Source: Portunus trituberculatus
Lineage: Eukaryota > Arthropoda > Malacostraca > Decapoda > Portunidae
Direction: 5' to 3'
Length of the DNA stretch: 64,000 bases
Assembly (NCBI RefSeq): GCF_017591435.1
Contig: NC_059272.1
Coordinates: 4,072,292 to 4,136,291, forward strand
Below are positions 26,043 through 37,066 of this stretch, piece after piece; the stretch's first letter is position 1; the number at the start of each line of letters is the position of its first letter. The notes under the pieces were generated by a model. The model did not search any database and was not told the origin of the DNA. It was given only the letters and a program-made list of their open reading frames with translations. Made by a program: the position numbers and the translations under genes.

Positions 26043-28843
26043 ATTCCAACATAAATGGAGTGATATCGGGATTTTAGAACTCAACGATTACTTGAGGGAC
26101 AAGAACCCAGATATTGTGGGTCTTACTGAAACAAAACTGAGAGAGGAGAAGACCTGATGATGGTTGGAGAAGGAAATATAATGTTTGGAAAAGAAATAGA
26201 GTAGGTAAGATGGGAGGAGGAGTGATGTTGCTGGTTAAAAAGATATAAAGGTGGATCAAGTGAAAGAAGGTATGGGAAAGGCAGAAGTGCTAAAGATCAG
26301 AGCAGAAACTAATGAAGGAAAAAGAGGCACTACATAGTGGTGTACGTACCACCTAAGACAAATGCATGGTCAGTACAGGAATATGAAGAAATGATAAGTG
26401 ATACAGGAACATGTCTGGAAGAAATGTTGGGTGGCTGTGAACGAACTATAATGATGGGAGATTTTAATTGTAAAGAGGTGTGTTGGGAGGACTGGTCAAT
26501 GGAAGGATCAGAGACAACATGGGGAAATACACTATTGACACTGGCAATGGAAAATGTGTTAACTCAGTGGGTCAAAGAAGATACTAGGTTTGGAGGAGAG
26601 GGAGCATCGTCAAGACTGGACTTGGTCTTTAGTACAGAGCCAATGGTCATTGAGGAGATGAGGGTGGAGTGCCCTTTAGCAAAGAGTGATCATGCAGTTT
26701 TGGAGTTCAAGGTGATAGATGAAGAGAAATCTAGAAGAAATGAAGAATATAAAGTGGGAAGATGGAATTATGCCAAGACAGATTTTGGAAACCTAAAGAA
26801 ATTCTTTCAAGAGACAAATTGGATGAAATTCAAGAGTGCTAAGGAGCAAATGAAAAGTGGAAGGAATTTATAAAAATATACAAAGAAGGTGAGAAAAATT
26901 TGTACCAATAAGACAACATAGAGAAGTTGGAAAGCAGGACTGGTTTAACGATAGATGTGAAAAGGCTAGAACAAGAAAAGAGGATGCATGGAAGAGGTGG
27001 AGAAGGAAAAGACGGATTAAGCAGTGGGAAAGTTACAAAAGAGCAAGAAATGAATATGTGTTGATTAGAAGAGAAGAAAGAAAGAAACAAGAAAAGGATA
27101 TAATTGATAAATGTAAAGACCAACCAAGGCTTTTTACAGACATGTGAACAACAACATCAAAAATAGAGAAAGTATTGAAAGTTTAGAAGTAAATGGAGTA
27201 TGCAGTGAGGATCCCAGGAAATGGCAGAGGCTATGAATGGATGCTTTGGAAGGTATTCACAAAGGAGACTGCTTTTGACAAACCACTGGTAATGGAACAG
27301 AAAGGGATTATGAAGGAGTTTCAAGTAACTGTGGAGGAGATCAAGAATATGATGGGGAGTTTAGAAGTGAGAAAAGCTGTGGGACCTGATGGGGTATCAG
27401 GATGGATTTTAAGAGAATGCAGGGAGCAACTGGCAGAAAAAGTTTGTGAAGTAATTGATGCCTCATTAAGGGAAGGTGTAGTGCCCCAAGACTGGAAAAG
27501 AGCTAACATTGTCCCAATTTATAAATCAGGTAACAAGAGAGACCCATTGAACTATAGACCAGTGTCACTTACAAGTGTGGTAGCTAAGATGTGTGAGAGG
27601 GTGGTGAAGAATAGATGGACAGACTTCTTGGAGAAAATGACATACTTTGTGAGTGTCAATTTGGTTTTAGAAAAGGGCGTTCATGCACGACAAACCTGAT
27701 ATGTTACTATTCGAGGGTGATAGATGTAATACAGGAAAGAGATGGTTGGGCTGATGGAATATATCTGGATTTAAAAAAGGCCTTTGATAAGGTACCACAC
27801 CGGAGACTGATCTGGAAACTTGAAATGGTAGGAGGAGTGCATGGCAGTTTACTAAAATGGATGGAAGACTTTTGGTAGGAAGAGAAATGAGAACAATAAT
27901 TAAGGACAGACCATCAGAATGGGGCTTGGTGGAGAGTGGAGTTCCACAGGGATCAGTGTTGGCACCAGTAATGTTCGCGGTCTACATAAATGACATGGTG
28001 GATGGGGTGTCCAGTTATGTGAGCCTATTTGCAGACGATGCAAAATTGTTAAGAAAAGTGAGATGTGACAAAGATTGCGAACTACTCCAGGAAGACTTGG
28101 ACAGAATATGGAAATGGAGCTGTACATGGCAAATGGAGTTCAACACGACAAAATGCAAGAAATTAGAGTTTGGCAAGAGTGAAAGAAGAATCAGGAGTAT
28201 GTACAAGATAGGAAATGAAGACATAAAACCAGTCATGAAGAAAAAGACCTTGGGGTGACAATTACCAATGACCTATCGCCAGAGAGACATATAAACAAAA
28301 TAATTGGAGAAGTATTGAACTTATTGAGGAACATAAGAGTGGCGTTCGTATATTTAGATGAAGAAATGATGAAGAAAATAATTACTGCAATGATAAGACC
28401 GAGGCTTGAATATGCAACAATACAGTGGGCTCGAACTTAAAGAAACACATAAGGAAACTAGAGAAAGTACAGAGGGCTACAACAAAATGGTGCCTGACTT
28501 AAGAGATTTGACTTATGAAGACAGACTGAAAAGAATGCAACTTCCGACCCTGGAAAACAGAAGAGAAAGGGGAGACCTGATAGCAATATACAGAGTGATG
28601 ATTGGCATGGAAAAAATGGATAGGGAAGATCTGTGTATGTGGAATGAAAGAATGTCGAGAGGGCATGGGAAAAAACTAAAAATGGCCACTTATAGGAGAG
28701 ATGTGAAAAAATATAGCTTCCCTCATAGAAGGGTGGAAGCATGGAATAGTTTAGACGTGGAAGTGGTCAACGCAAGGAATATTCATGATTTTAAGAAAAA
28801 GCTGGACATTAATAGATATGGAGACGGGACAGCACGAGCATAG
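26043..28843 (+). pseudogene. LINE C1 ORF2 (endonuclease-reverse transcriptase), frameshifted
   Basis: EN starts at YSNINGVISGF and continues after a shift with NPDIVGLTETKL (catalytic Glu). 26337-26873 holds VYVPPKTNAWS, MMGDFNCKEVCW (Asp/Asn) and AKSDHAVLEF (Ser-Asp-His). The RT holds AVGPDGVSGWILRECREQL, PLNYRPVSLTS, FGFRKGRSCTTNL, LDLKKAFDKVPH, SGVPQGSVLAP, LFADDAKLL and a thumb ending MIRPRLEYAT. The C-terminal segment closes with LDINRYGDGTARA and a stop at 28843. Frames shift near 26077, 26150, 26873, 27660, 27875, 28255 and 28435. Confidence 0.88.
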
Positions 28844-29030
28844 CTCTTTTCCCGTATGTTACAATTAGGTAAATACAATTAGGTAAATACCAAGGAAGCA
28901 CTCTTCCTGAGTTGGCACGTACCACCAGAACACACATTACCCAATTTGTGCAAAACTTAAAAGGTATTTTGTACTTTGTGATTATGCTTTTTGTGCCCAA
29001 TTTGCACCCAAGTGGTCCAACTTCATTTGT

Positions 29031-29036
<6 letters not shown>

Positions 29037-29120
<84 letters not shown>
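29037..29120. repeat. (AT)n microsatellite
   Basis: Uninterrupted AT dinucleotides ending in a short CACACA. Confidence 0.97.
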
Positions 29121-29125
<5 letters not shown>

Positions 29126-29128
<3 letters not shown>

Positions 29129-29770
29129 GTGTAGATTCAATACTTGAACTCAATTAATTCCAGATGGCTGTTTGAGTATCAAAAAGTTTGACTATTGATA
29201 CCTATAAATCAGGTAATTCATTCTAACCTTGGCAAAACCTTAAGTTAGCAAAAATTTTCATTTTATATTTTTTATAACTTTGATTTGTACTTAACGTAAG
29301 TGAAGGCTGGTGATGGATAACGTAGAAGAGAATGGGAGAAGTGGGGAGGAGGAGATATGTTGTTCCTCAGAGGACAAGTCACCATCCATGAAAACATCTG
29401 CCACTCGTCCCCTGGAGTGATTTCTGTGAACCCACCATTGGAGGGCTTTGGCTCACTAATACTTACACTCTCACTATCTTCCTTATTTTTACCACTAATA
29501 AGCCTCTTTGGTGTCATTGTAAGTTTCTAAATGAAAAACTATAGACAACGCAGAAGAATGTTTTTGTTCTCAGGACCACAGCAGAATTCTAGAAATGTGC
29601 ATCAGTGTCCAGTACATCAGAATACTGGTATTTTACCTTTGGTATTATCAGTATCAAAACAGGACATCTGGCAGCAGATGGGAGGGAGGCCAGGAGTGGA
29701 CATTCAAGTACCAGATATTTTTTTGAGTACCAGGTTGAACTTTTGCATGGAACACCATGGTACAGTGGAA
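29126..29770. mobile_element. degraded Tigger/pogo-like element
   Basis: The left part (GTAGATTCAATACTTGAACT, then GGCTGTTTGAGTATCAAAAA) resembles the long self-similar termini of pogo-like elements. The right part (about 29695-29765: AAGTACCAGATATTTTTTTG, GAGTACCAGGTTGAACTTTT) looks like its counterpart. The middle (29272-29517) has an uncharacterised open frame on the minus strand and a shorter one on the plus strand; neither is recognised. Confidence 0.45.
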
Positions 29771-29977
29771 CCATGTGTGCTTTGGGGTCCGAGGGGTCTC
29801 CAAGCATATGGGTTCGAATCCTGTCCACGGTCTGAGTGTAGGTTGGGCTTCCTCACTCGGGGCAACGGTTTCCTAGCGGGTGGGCTTTGAGATAGGAGGT
29901 ACCCCAAAAAGTATCCCTTTTAGCCCATAAATTCCCGTGAAAAGCCCACATGGTATAGAGAAAAAAAAAAAAAAAAA
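29760..29977 (+). mobile_element. tRNA-derived SINE
   Basis: Pol III-type head with a perfect B box (GGTTCGAATCC, 29811-29821) and a weak A-box-like TACAGTGGAACC upstream. A body (GGTTGGGCTTCCTCACTCGG, GGCAACGGTTTCCTAGCGGG) follows, and the element ends in a poly-A tail at 29961-29977. It is not a functional tRNA: no cloverleaf anticodon arm is evident. Confidence 0.75.
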
Positions 29978-30021
29978 GTATTGGAAGTTCAACTTATAAG
30001 ACGTTCAAGTATATGTCTTCA

Positions 30022-30151
<130 letters not shown>

Positions 30152-30203
30152 AAGGTAAGAAATAGACCTTCCAAATCCCACTTCACTGAGTTTAGAAACT
30201 TAC

Positions 30204-30326
30204 ATCTTCTAAATACTTGAAGGAGAAAAGAAATGCCAGCTTAGCCAGGGCCAAGGCCACTGGGATCTGGGCATCTATATTTGCCTCAGCTGCCATGTCG
30301 TAGAAACGCTTAGCCAAGTGCATATC
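30204..30326 (-). CDS. SEL1L: SEL1L exon (last Sel1 repeat and linker)
   Basis: Phase-0 exon of 123 bp. The acceptor AG is at 30328-30327 and the donor GTAAGT at 30203-30198. It encodes 41 residues: DMHLAKRFYDMAAEAN, completing the last Sel1 helix pair, then IDAQIPVALALAKLAFLFSF and KYLED. Vertebrate SEL1L has the same AKRFYDMAAEA core at this place, just before the membrane anchor. It joins 30419 upstream and 22771 downstream in frame. Confidence 0.93.
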
Positions 30327-30418
30327 CTGGAGGAAGGAAAGAAAAGAATATTAGAATAAAGCATTGACCCAAATAATATATAAAAAAAATAAGCAAACTT
30401 GCAATAATTCCTCCTTAC

Positions 30419-30592
30419 TTGCTTCAGTCCCAGCCCTTGTTCATGCATGTAGCCTAAGTTAAACATGGCCTGAGCATTATGTTGCTGCTCTGAAGCAAGT
30501 CGGTAGTGGGCTGCAGCTGTCTCGTAGTCCACAGAGGTGCCATACCCATAATAATGGTAATCTCCCAACTTCACTCGTGCCACAGCGTATCC
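30419..30592 (-). CDS. SEL1L: SEL1L exon (Sel1 repeats)
   Basis: Phase-0 exon of 174 bp encoding 58 residues from GYAVARVKLGDYHYYGYGTS through AQAMFNLGYMHEQGLGLKQ. It covers two Sel1-like repeat starts (A-KLGD-YYGYG and A-FNLG-MHE-GLG), the strongest SEL1L signature in the window. Acceptor AG is at 30594-30593; donor GTAAGG follows 30419. These repeats form the lumenal superhelix that recruits misfolded glycoproteins to the HRD1 ligase. Confidence 0.95.
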
Positions 30593-30642
30593 CTGGTAGA
30601 CATATTTGGAAACTTTAAAAATAATACCATAGTAATCATAAT

Positions 30643-30715
30643 ACAGGTTGAACCTCTCAAATCTGGCAACTTCTGGAACAGAGGCTTACCAGACCACCAA
30701 AATTTTGGACATAGA
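30643..30715 (+). mobile_element. terminal fragment of a Tigger/pogo-like element
   Basis: CAGGTTGAACCTCTCAAATC at 30643 followed by TGGCAACTTCTGGA resembles the terminal repeat of Tigger/pogo elements. The opposite end was not found. It lies in the SEL1L intron between 30592 and 30808. Confidence 0.45.
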
Positions 30716-30807
30716 AATAATAAACTGTGCAATTCAAATAAAATCACTGTACATATTAGTTTTACTTAGCAGGTTAGGAAATTAACAAAAAACTTATTAA
30801 AACTTAC

Positions 30808-31050
30808 CTGTGAAGCTGCATGGCCCCAGTACATGAGAGCACGAGAAAAACCCTCGCCACCTTGTTTAAATAGATGAGTCTCGTGACGATCAAGAATGAA
30901 AGCTGCATTGCTCTGTGCAACCTCATAACCCAATTCTGCTAAAAGCATGTAAGTGATGAGGGCTTGTGTGTGATGGCCTGTCCTGTAAGCTGAGTGGGCT
31001 TCCATTAAACGCTCACCCCATCGACCACGCTCAGCGACATTTTTGAAGAG
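30808..31050 (-). CDS. SEL1L: SEL1L exon (central Sel1 region)
   Basis: Phase-0 exon of 243 bp (81 residues). It begins LFKNVAERGRWGERLMEAHS and contains YMLLAELGYEVAQSNAAFIL, an almost invariant SEL1L stretch. It ends RALMYWGHAASQ. Acceptor CTGCAG is directly before 31050; donor GTAAGT begins at 30807. The HLFKQGGEGFS loop differs from the vertebrate sequence, as expected for a variable insertion. Confidence 0.95.
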
Positions 31051-31105
31051 CTGCAGTGGGAAAACAGTGAAATCTACAAATCTGCAGTAAAATTTTATGA
31101 TACTG

Positions 31106-31107
31106 CT

Positions 31108-31138
<31 letters not shown>
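31106..31138. repeat. poly-A run
   Basis: About 30 A residues in SEL1L intron sequence, with no element body recognised to its left. Confidence 0.8.
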
Positions 31139-31140
<2 letters not shown>

Positions 31141-31218
31141 TTCTTATATAACATGTTCAAGTTTTTAACAAAAAAGTTTGACAGACTCACATACAATCAA
31201 GTGATCAGAATGACTTAC

Positions 31219-31367
31219 CTCTACACTAGTATGGCATGAACGCACCATGCCAGTTCCTGATGCTTGCATCTGAGCTAAGTTGTAGAATGCCAATACATGC
31301 CCTGACTGGGAGGCCAAGTTGAAGTACTTGATGGCCATTTTGTAATCTCGATGCACTCCTACACCAC
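31219..31367 (-). CDS. SEL1L: SEL1L exon (Sel1 repeats)
   Basis: 149-bp exon: two bases complete a split Ser codon begun at 37447, then 49 codons (GVGVHRDYKMAIKYFNLASQ, LAFYNLAQMQASGTG, SCHTSVE). It ends in phase 0 before GTAAGT at 31218. The acceptor TTTTCAG precedes 31367. The repeats match the LAFYNLAQM-ASGTG block of SEL1L. An (AT)n tract starts about 40 bp upstream of the acceptor. Confidence 0.95.
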
Positions 31368-31403
31368 CTGAAAAGTTGACCATTTGTCTTATAGTACTTC
31401 TTA

Positions 31404-31408
<5 letters not shown>

Positions 31409-31481
<73 letters not shown>
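31409..31481. repeat. (AT)n microsatellite next to a SEL1L splice acceptor
   Basis: About 72 bp of AT dinucleotides. The near edge is 40 bp from the acceptor of exon 31219-31367, in the usual branch-point region. Confidence 0.97.
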
Positions 31482-31487
<6 letters not shown>

Positions 31488-31490
31488 ATA

Positions 31491-32020
31491 TTTTTTTATA
31501 TGCAAGAGGGAGAACTGCCAAGGGCAATAAATTATTAGTAAAAAAAGGCCCACTAGAGCTGTAGTTTCCCTAAAAGATTTGAAAAAATTAGCCAAAAGCC
31601 TGGGACAAATATCTTGACACCTCTCCCTTAAAAGAAGTCAAGCTGTAGAAAGATGGAAATACGGACGCAGGTAGGGAGTTCCAGAGTTTACCAGTGAAAG
31701 GTATGAATGATTGAGAATATTGGTTAACTCTTGTATTAGAAGGTTGAACAGAACAAGGATGAGAGAAAGAGGAAAGCCTTGTCCAGCGTGGCCACAGAAG
31801 GAAAGGAGGCATGCAGTTAGCAAGATCAATAGAGCAGTTCACATGAAAATAGCAATAAAAGATAGAAAGGGATGCAACATTTCGACGGTGAGAAAGAAGC
31901 TGAAGACAGTCAGTCAGAGGAGGGGAGTTGATGAAACAAAAAGCTTTTGATTCCACCCTATCTAATAAAGTTGTATGAGTGGAACCCCCCAAACATGTAA
32001 AGAGTTCTCCAAACAAGGAC
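31491..32020 (-). mobile_element. LINE A 3'-end copy (5' truncated)
   Basis: Matches LINE A from its poly(A) (T7 at 31491-31497) through the 3' UTR to a C-terminal coding segment (LLDRVESKAF, SLSIFYCYFHVNCSIDL, GKLWNSLPASVF). It is truncated exactly where an (AC)n tract starts at 32021. Intronic in SEL1L, same orientation as the gene. Confidence 0.85.
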
Positions 32021-32058
32021 GGACACACACACACACACAATGTGTGTGTGTGTGTGTG
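32021..32058. repeat. (CA)n-AT-(TG)n inverted microsatellite
   Basis: CA dinucleotides (32021-32039) directly followed by TG dinucleotides (32041-32058), forming a perfect inverted repeat between LINE A and the LINE D3 3' end. Confidence 0.95.
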
Positions 32059-34705
32059 TATTTACCTAGTTGTAGTTTCACAGGACCTGGGCTTTATGCT
32101 CGTGTGGCCCCGTCTCCATATCTACACTCATCCAATCTTACTTTAAAAGTATGCACACTCGTTGCAGACACTACTTCTTCATTTAAACTGTTCCACGTCT
32201 CAATACATCTCTGCGGGAAACTATATTTTTAATATCTCAGACATCTTCCTTTTCTCAGTGTTTTACTATGCGATCTTGTGCTTCGGATGTCATATTCTTC
32301 TCTCAGGATCAGTTTCTCATTATCCACTTGGTCCATTCTGTTGATTAATTTATAAACTTGTATCAGGTCTCCTCTCTCCCTTCTTTGTTCCAGGGTTGGT
32401 AGATCCATAGCCTTTAGTTTTTCCTCATATGTCATCCCTTCAAATTCTGGAACCATTCTTGTAGCTATTTTTTGTAGCTTCTCCAATTTCCTTACGTTTC
32501 TTTTTATGAGGGGTCCACACTACTCCTGCATATTCCAATCTGGGTCTTATTATAGTACTTATCAATTTCTTCATCATTTCTTTGTCCATGTAGTGAAATG
32601 CTACTCCAATATTCCTTAGCAAATTATATGTTTCTCTAAAAATTCTATCAATATGGCTTACTGGTTGATTGTTTTCTTCCATTGTCACTCCCAAGTCCTT
32701 TTCCTTTTTAACAATCTCCAGTTCTACTCCATCTCCCATCTTATAGATTCCCACAGGTCGTCTTTCACTCTTTCCCATTTCCATGACATGGCTTTTGTTC
32801 ACATTGAATTCCATTTCCCACTTCTTACTCCATTCCCAGATCTTATTTAGGTCTTCTTGCAGTATTTCACTATCCTCCTTTTGCTTTATAATTCTGCACA
32901 GTTTCGTATCATCTGCAAACAGATTTATGTAGCTGTTCACTCCTTCTGGCATGTCGTTAATATAAATGAGGAAAAGTATTGGTGCCAATACTGACCCCTG
33001 TGGCACTCCACTTTCTACTGCTCTCCACTTGGATTTCATATCTTTAACTACCGTCCTTATTTCTCTCCCCTCAAATAATTTTCTATCCATCTCAATGTGC
33101 TTCTTTTTAAGCTACCCTTCTCCTCTAACTTCCATAGTAATCTTGCATGTGGCACTTTGTCAAACGCCTTTTTTAAATCCAAATAAATACAGTCAACCCA
33201 TCCCTCTCTCTCTTGTACTTTATCAACTATTCTAGAATAGAAACTCAATAAGACCGTCTTTTCTAAAACCAAATTGGCTATTTGATATTAATTTGTTGTC
33301 TTCAAGGAATTTGATCCATTGTTTCTTTATTATTCTTTCACACATCTTGCATATTACACTAGTTAATGATACCAGTCTGTAATTTAAAGGTTCTTCCTTC
33401 CTTCCACTCTTATATATGGGAACCACCTCAGCTCTTTTCCATTCTACTGGTACTGTTCCATTTTCTATTGACCATTTTATGATGTATATAGGACTTGCTA
33501 GTTCTTCCCTACATTCTTTCAGTATTCTGCCTGAGACTTCATCTGGTCCCATTGCCTTCTCTTCATCCAGTTCCTTCATTAACTCTTTTATTTCAAGCTT
33601 GGTTACTTTAATCTCTTTCATATAGATTGTCTCTATTACTCTGTGGCCTCTCAAATTTGGATTCCTTAGTAAAGACCTCCTGGAATTTTTTATTTAATAG
33701 TTCTGCCATACTTTTTGGGTCTTCCACCATCCCGTTCTCTCCTTTTAACCTTTCTATTGTTTCTTTTTGCCTAATTTTTCCATTTATGAATATATAGAAC
33801 AATTTTGGTTGCTTCTTACATTTTTTGACAATGTCTTTTTCGAAGTTCTTTTCTTCTTCCTTCCTCACCTTAACATATTCATTTCTCGCTGCTTTGAAGT
33901 TTTCCTTATTGCTGGATTTCTATTTCTCCTCCACCTTTTCCATGCTCCATCTCTTTTCTCCTTTGCCCTTGTACACCTTGCATTAAACCAATCTTTCTTT
34001 CCTTTTACTTTGGGTCTATATTTCGGGACATATTCCCTGACTCCTGTTTTGTATATTTCCAAAAATAAGTTATATTTGTCTTGCATTGTCTCTGAGTTTT
34101 CCATCTCCACCCAGTCTACGTTTTTAAAATAGTTCTTGAGATTCTCAATATCAGACTTTCTGTAATTTAATCGGTCTCCTTTGTATGAATCGTCTCTATC
34201 TTCCTTTCCCTCTTCTATATCTATTTCTAATATTGCATGGTCACTCTTTCCCAATGGGCACTTATATCTTATATCATCATTCATTTGTATACCCCTTGTA
34301 AAAATTAGGTTTAATCTCGCAGCTCGTTGTTTCCTCTGAATTTTGTGCATTCCTTTACTCTCTGGTCCATCATATTGTCTATCATTAGGTTCAAGAATCT
34401 TTCTCCCCAGGCTTTTTCCCCCATACCACTTTCATAATTTTCCCAGTCCACTTCTTTACAGTTGAAATCTCCTACTAATATCACTTTTCTCCTTTCTTTA
34501 ACGATTCTCGTTAGACTCCTTATTGTGTCATCTATCATGTCTTTATATTCTTGATTGGTCCATGAATTTGTTTTTGGTGGCACATATGTTACAATGATTG
34601 TTAACTCTTTTTTATTAATATGCATCTTAATATACAATACTTCTGCTTTTCCTTCCCCACATTCCATTTCGTTTATCACTATCTCCTTCCTTAACATAAT
34701 CATTT
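32059..34705 (-). mobile_element. LINE D, copy 3 (5' truncated)
   Basis: Minus-strand copy of the D family within the SEL1L intron. Its 3' end (TATTTACCTAGTTGTAGTTT on plus) abuts (TG)n. ORF2 blocks: EN from VTYVPPKTNSWTNQEY, VILVGDFNCKEVDW, GKSDHAILEIDI; RT with AMGPDEVSGRILKECREEL, FGFRK, LDLKKAFDKVPHARLL, SGVPQGSVLAP and NLFADDTKLC; thumb IRPRLEYAGVVWTP. Several frameshifts. The 5' side is cut inside EN (near MIMLRKEIVINEMECGEG) and joined directly to a LINE B remnant at about 34705, without CA repeats. Confidence 0.88.
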
Positions 34706-35560
34706 CTGGCACCATCTTTGTAGTGGTCCTTTGGTTTCTTTCTAGTTTCATGATGTCTTTCTGCCTGTCTGGTGACCACACCACTGCTGCATATTCTAGT
34801 CTAGGTCTTATCATAGTGGTTATGATCTTTTTCATCATGCTCTTATCTATGTAAATGAATGCCACCCTGATATTTGTTAGTGTCTTGACCTTATATAATC
34901 ACTCCCACATCTTTCTTTTCACTTCTTTTCATTATAATCTCTTCTCCCATTTTGAATTCCCATGTAAGTCTTCTATTACTTTTACCCATTTTCATTACAT
35001 GGCATTTCCTGATATTAAATTCTAATTTCCACTTTTGGCTTCATTCTAAGATCTTGTCAATATTTTTCTACAATTCCATATAGTCCTCAATGTTCCTTAT
35101 TACAGTCAAAAGTTTTGCATTGTCTGCTAACAAATTTATGTAGCTATTCAAACCCTCTTGTATATCATTATTATATACTTGGAACATAATCGGTGCTAGC
35201 ATTGAACCCTGTGGTACGCCACTAGTAACTGTGCTCCAACTTCATGGGGTGTCTCTTATCATTGTCCTCATTTCTCTATCTGTTAAGTTGTCTGTCATCT
35301 AGTTTAATACATTTCCCTGTATTCCTCCAATAAGTTCTATTTTCTATAGTTGTTTTCTATGCGGTACTCTATCGAAAGCCTTTATCATATCTAAATACAC
35401 CTTGTCAACACATCCATCTCTCCCTTATACTTCATCTATTACTCTTGTGTAAAAGCTTAGTAAAATTGTTATGCATGGTCTTCCCTTTTTTAAAATCATA
35501 CTGGGAGTTATTTACCTTTGCCCCTTCATAGTGAGACTGTTCCCTACCTGACATCTACTC
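34706..35560 (-). mobile_element. degraded LINE B remnant
   Basis: Minus-strand RT thumb and palm pieces of the B family: KMIRPRLEYAAVVWSPD-like at 34760-34830, then decayed NKFADN, PQGSMLAPIMFQVY and DKVP-like stretches up to about 35480. No intact frame. LINE D3 truncates it on the left. Confidence 0.7.
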
Positions 35561-36480
35561 TAATCTCAAGACTGGCCACAGCAGATGTAAGACACTTCTG
35601 ATGTAGTGCTCCATACCCTAACAGGATTCATGTACTAATGGGCCATGACACACAAACTCACATTTCATCCTAAGGATGGACAAGATTGTATCATTTGGTG
35701 TGCTCTTCACACAATTCACCCAATCCAGGTGTGGCCTTCCACTTAAACTTTTATTACTTATATGGCTCCATTATCCTTTTGACAAATTTTCTGCACTTCA
35801 CTCTCTCCACATGTCCATATCATCTTAACACACTGTTACTCCATATATACTCCTAATATACTTTTGTTTCCATTACATTCAATTGTTTCTTCTCTACTAC
35901 TCCTATGTTCCATGTATCAGCAGAACAGAGTACTGTTGCTAATACTATCCCCTTAATATAGTTCTTTTCACACATCTTGTGTTTTATGTCTAAGAATCTT
36001 TCTCAGTCTACCAAATACTTTTCCTTCTTTCACCCTGTAATTCTTTTCTCTCAAGTCTTCTGTCTACTGTAACTGCTATTCTCAAATACTTAATTGAGTA
36101 ATCTAACTCTCCTAGCTGTCCTCCATTCAATATTACATTCATCCTTTCACCACCTATCTCGAGCATTTCATTACTTCATTTCTACCAACATTTACCTTCA
36201 GCTTCCTCCTCCTACAAACACACACAAATTTCAGCCTCCAAAGTTATATTAATAGCAAACGGTAGTTGACTCAGATCTCATACTTTTTCTCCACCACTGA
36301 TCAAACTTAAGCTTCTACCTAATACCTTCATATTCACTTTTCTTTACTATGCCATCCATTTACTAGTTGAACAATGATAATGACATTACAAACCCTGAAA
36401 CAAACCTATTCTGACTAGCAAAACTCATTCATACCATCACCAATTCACATTGATACTCTTCGCCCCTTCCAACAACCTGC
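35561..36480 (-). mobile_element. degraded RTE-like LINE remnant
   Basis: On the minus strand, scattered blocks keep the order of the C-terminal half of an RTE-type RT: CRRRKLKVNVGRNEV, a connector, TVLCSADTWN, then YGHVERVKCRKFVKRIM and a GRPHLDWVNCVKS-like block. Many stops. A related remnant lies at 47380-47760. Confidence 0.5.
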
Positions 36481-36824
36481 CTCTTACCCTGTATATTTCA
36501 TATCATCCATATTATATGCATACACTATTATTTTCTCCATCCTTCTTTAGATAGTCTTAACCCCTTCAATACGGTGACACCTATGTCGGCGTCATGAAGC
36601 CCCAGTAGCATATACAGTGACGCCTACGTAGACGTCATATTTTTTTTCTGAGCTTTCTTCAGTTCAGTTGTCCCGTATAGTGTGTTGGATACCAACTACA
36701 CACGCCGTATGCTGTCCTTGAAACCCTAGTGCTCCTCCCACCATCCTTGTCTCCACCAATCACTAAAGATAAGTTACATGCGTCCCGCCTTGTGTCTAAA
36801 ATTACCCAATGGCATAGACTGTTC

Positions 36825-36826
<2 letters not shown>

Positions 36827-36875
<49 letters not shown>
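36827..36875. repeat. (CT)n microsatellite
   Basis: CT dinucleotides inside the piggyBac-like element. Confidence 0.95.
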
Positions 36876-36877
<2 letters not shown>

Positions 36878-36972
36878 CTCCTCCCCATCTCCTTTCCTCC
36901 TCCCCATCTCCTTCCTCCTCCCCTCTCCCTCTCGAAGATAAGTTACATGTGTCCCGCCTTGTAACATTCATG

Positions 36973-36975
<3 letters not shown>

Positions 36976-37062
<87 letters not shown>
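36976..37062. repeat. (CA)n microsatellite
   Basis: About 87 bp of CA dinucleotides inside the piggyBac-like element. Confidence 0.97.

Positions 37063-37066
<4 letters not shown>

Larger units (their letters stand above)
24853..28890 (+). mobile_element. LINE C, copy 1 (full length, about 4.04 kb)
   Basis: Full-length non-LTR retrotransposon in the last SEL1L intron, antisense to the gene. It starts GGGGGACACCGTCGATGGCG just after (AC)5 and ends with two 14-bp tail repeats (ACAATTAGGTAAATAC type) at 28890. Order: 5' UTR, ORF1 (ATG at 25083), ORF2 with EN and RT, short 3' UTR. A near-identical copy lies at 57756-61779. The flanks of the two copies do not match, so they are separate insertions. 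Several single-base frameshifts break ORF1 and ORF2. Clade: CR1/L2-like by RT motifs and the repeat-type 3' end (inference). Confidence 0.9.

Noticed and set aside
25736..26077. Continuous frame from LINE C1 ORF1 into the endonuclease start, which looked like an ORF1-ORF2 fusion
   Set aside because: Copy C2 has one more T in the run at about 58833 and reads FFWRILDMRLRKWF, matching LINE D ORF1. The C1 fusion is caused by a one-base loss.
27193..27699. LINE open frames as host genes
   Set aside because: EN and RT motifs, repeat termini and multiple copies show that they belong to retrotransposons.
29272..29517. 81-residue minus-strand frame as an extra SEL1L exon between 30204 and 22771
   Set aside because: It does not resemble SEL1L, and exons 30204-30326 and 22637-22771 already join in phase with the expected sequence. 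It lies inside a degraded Tigger-like element.
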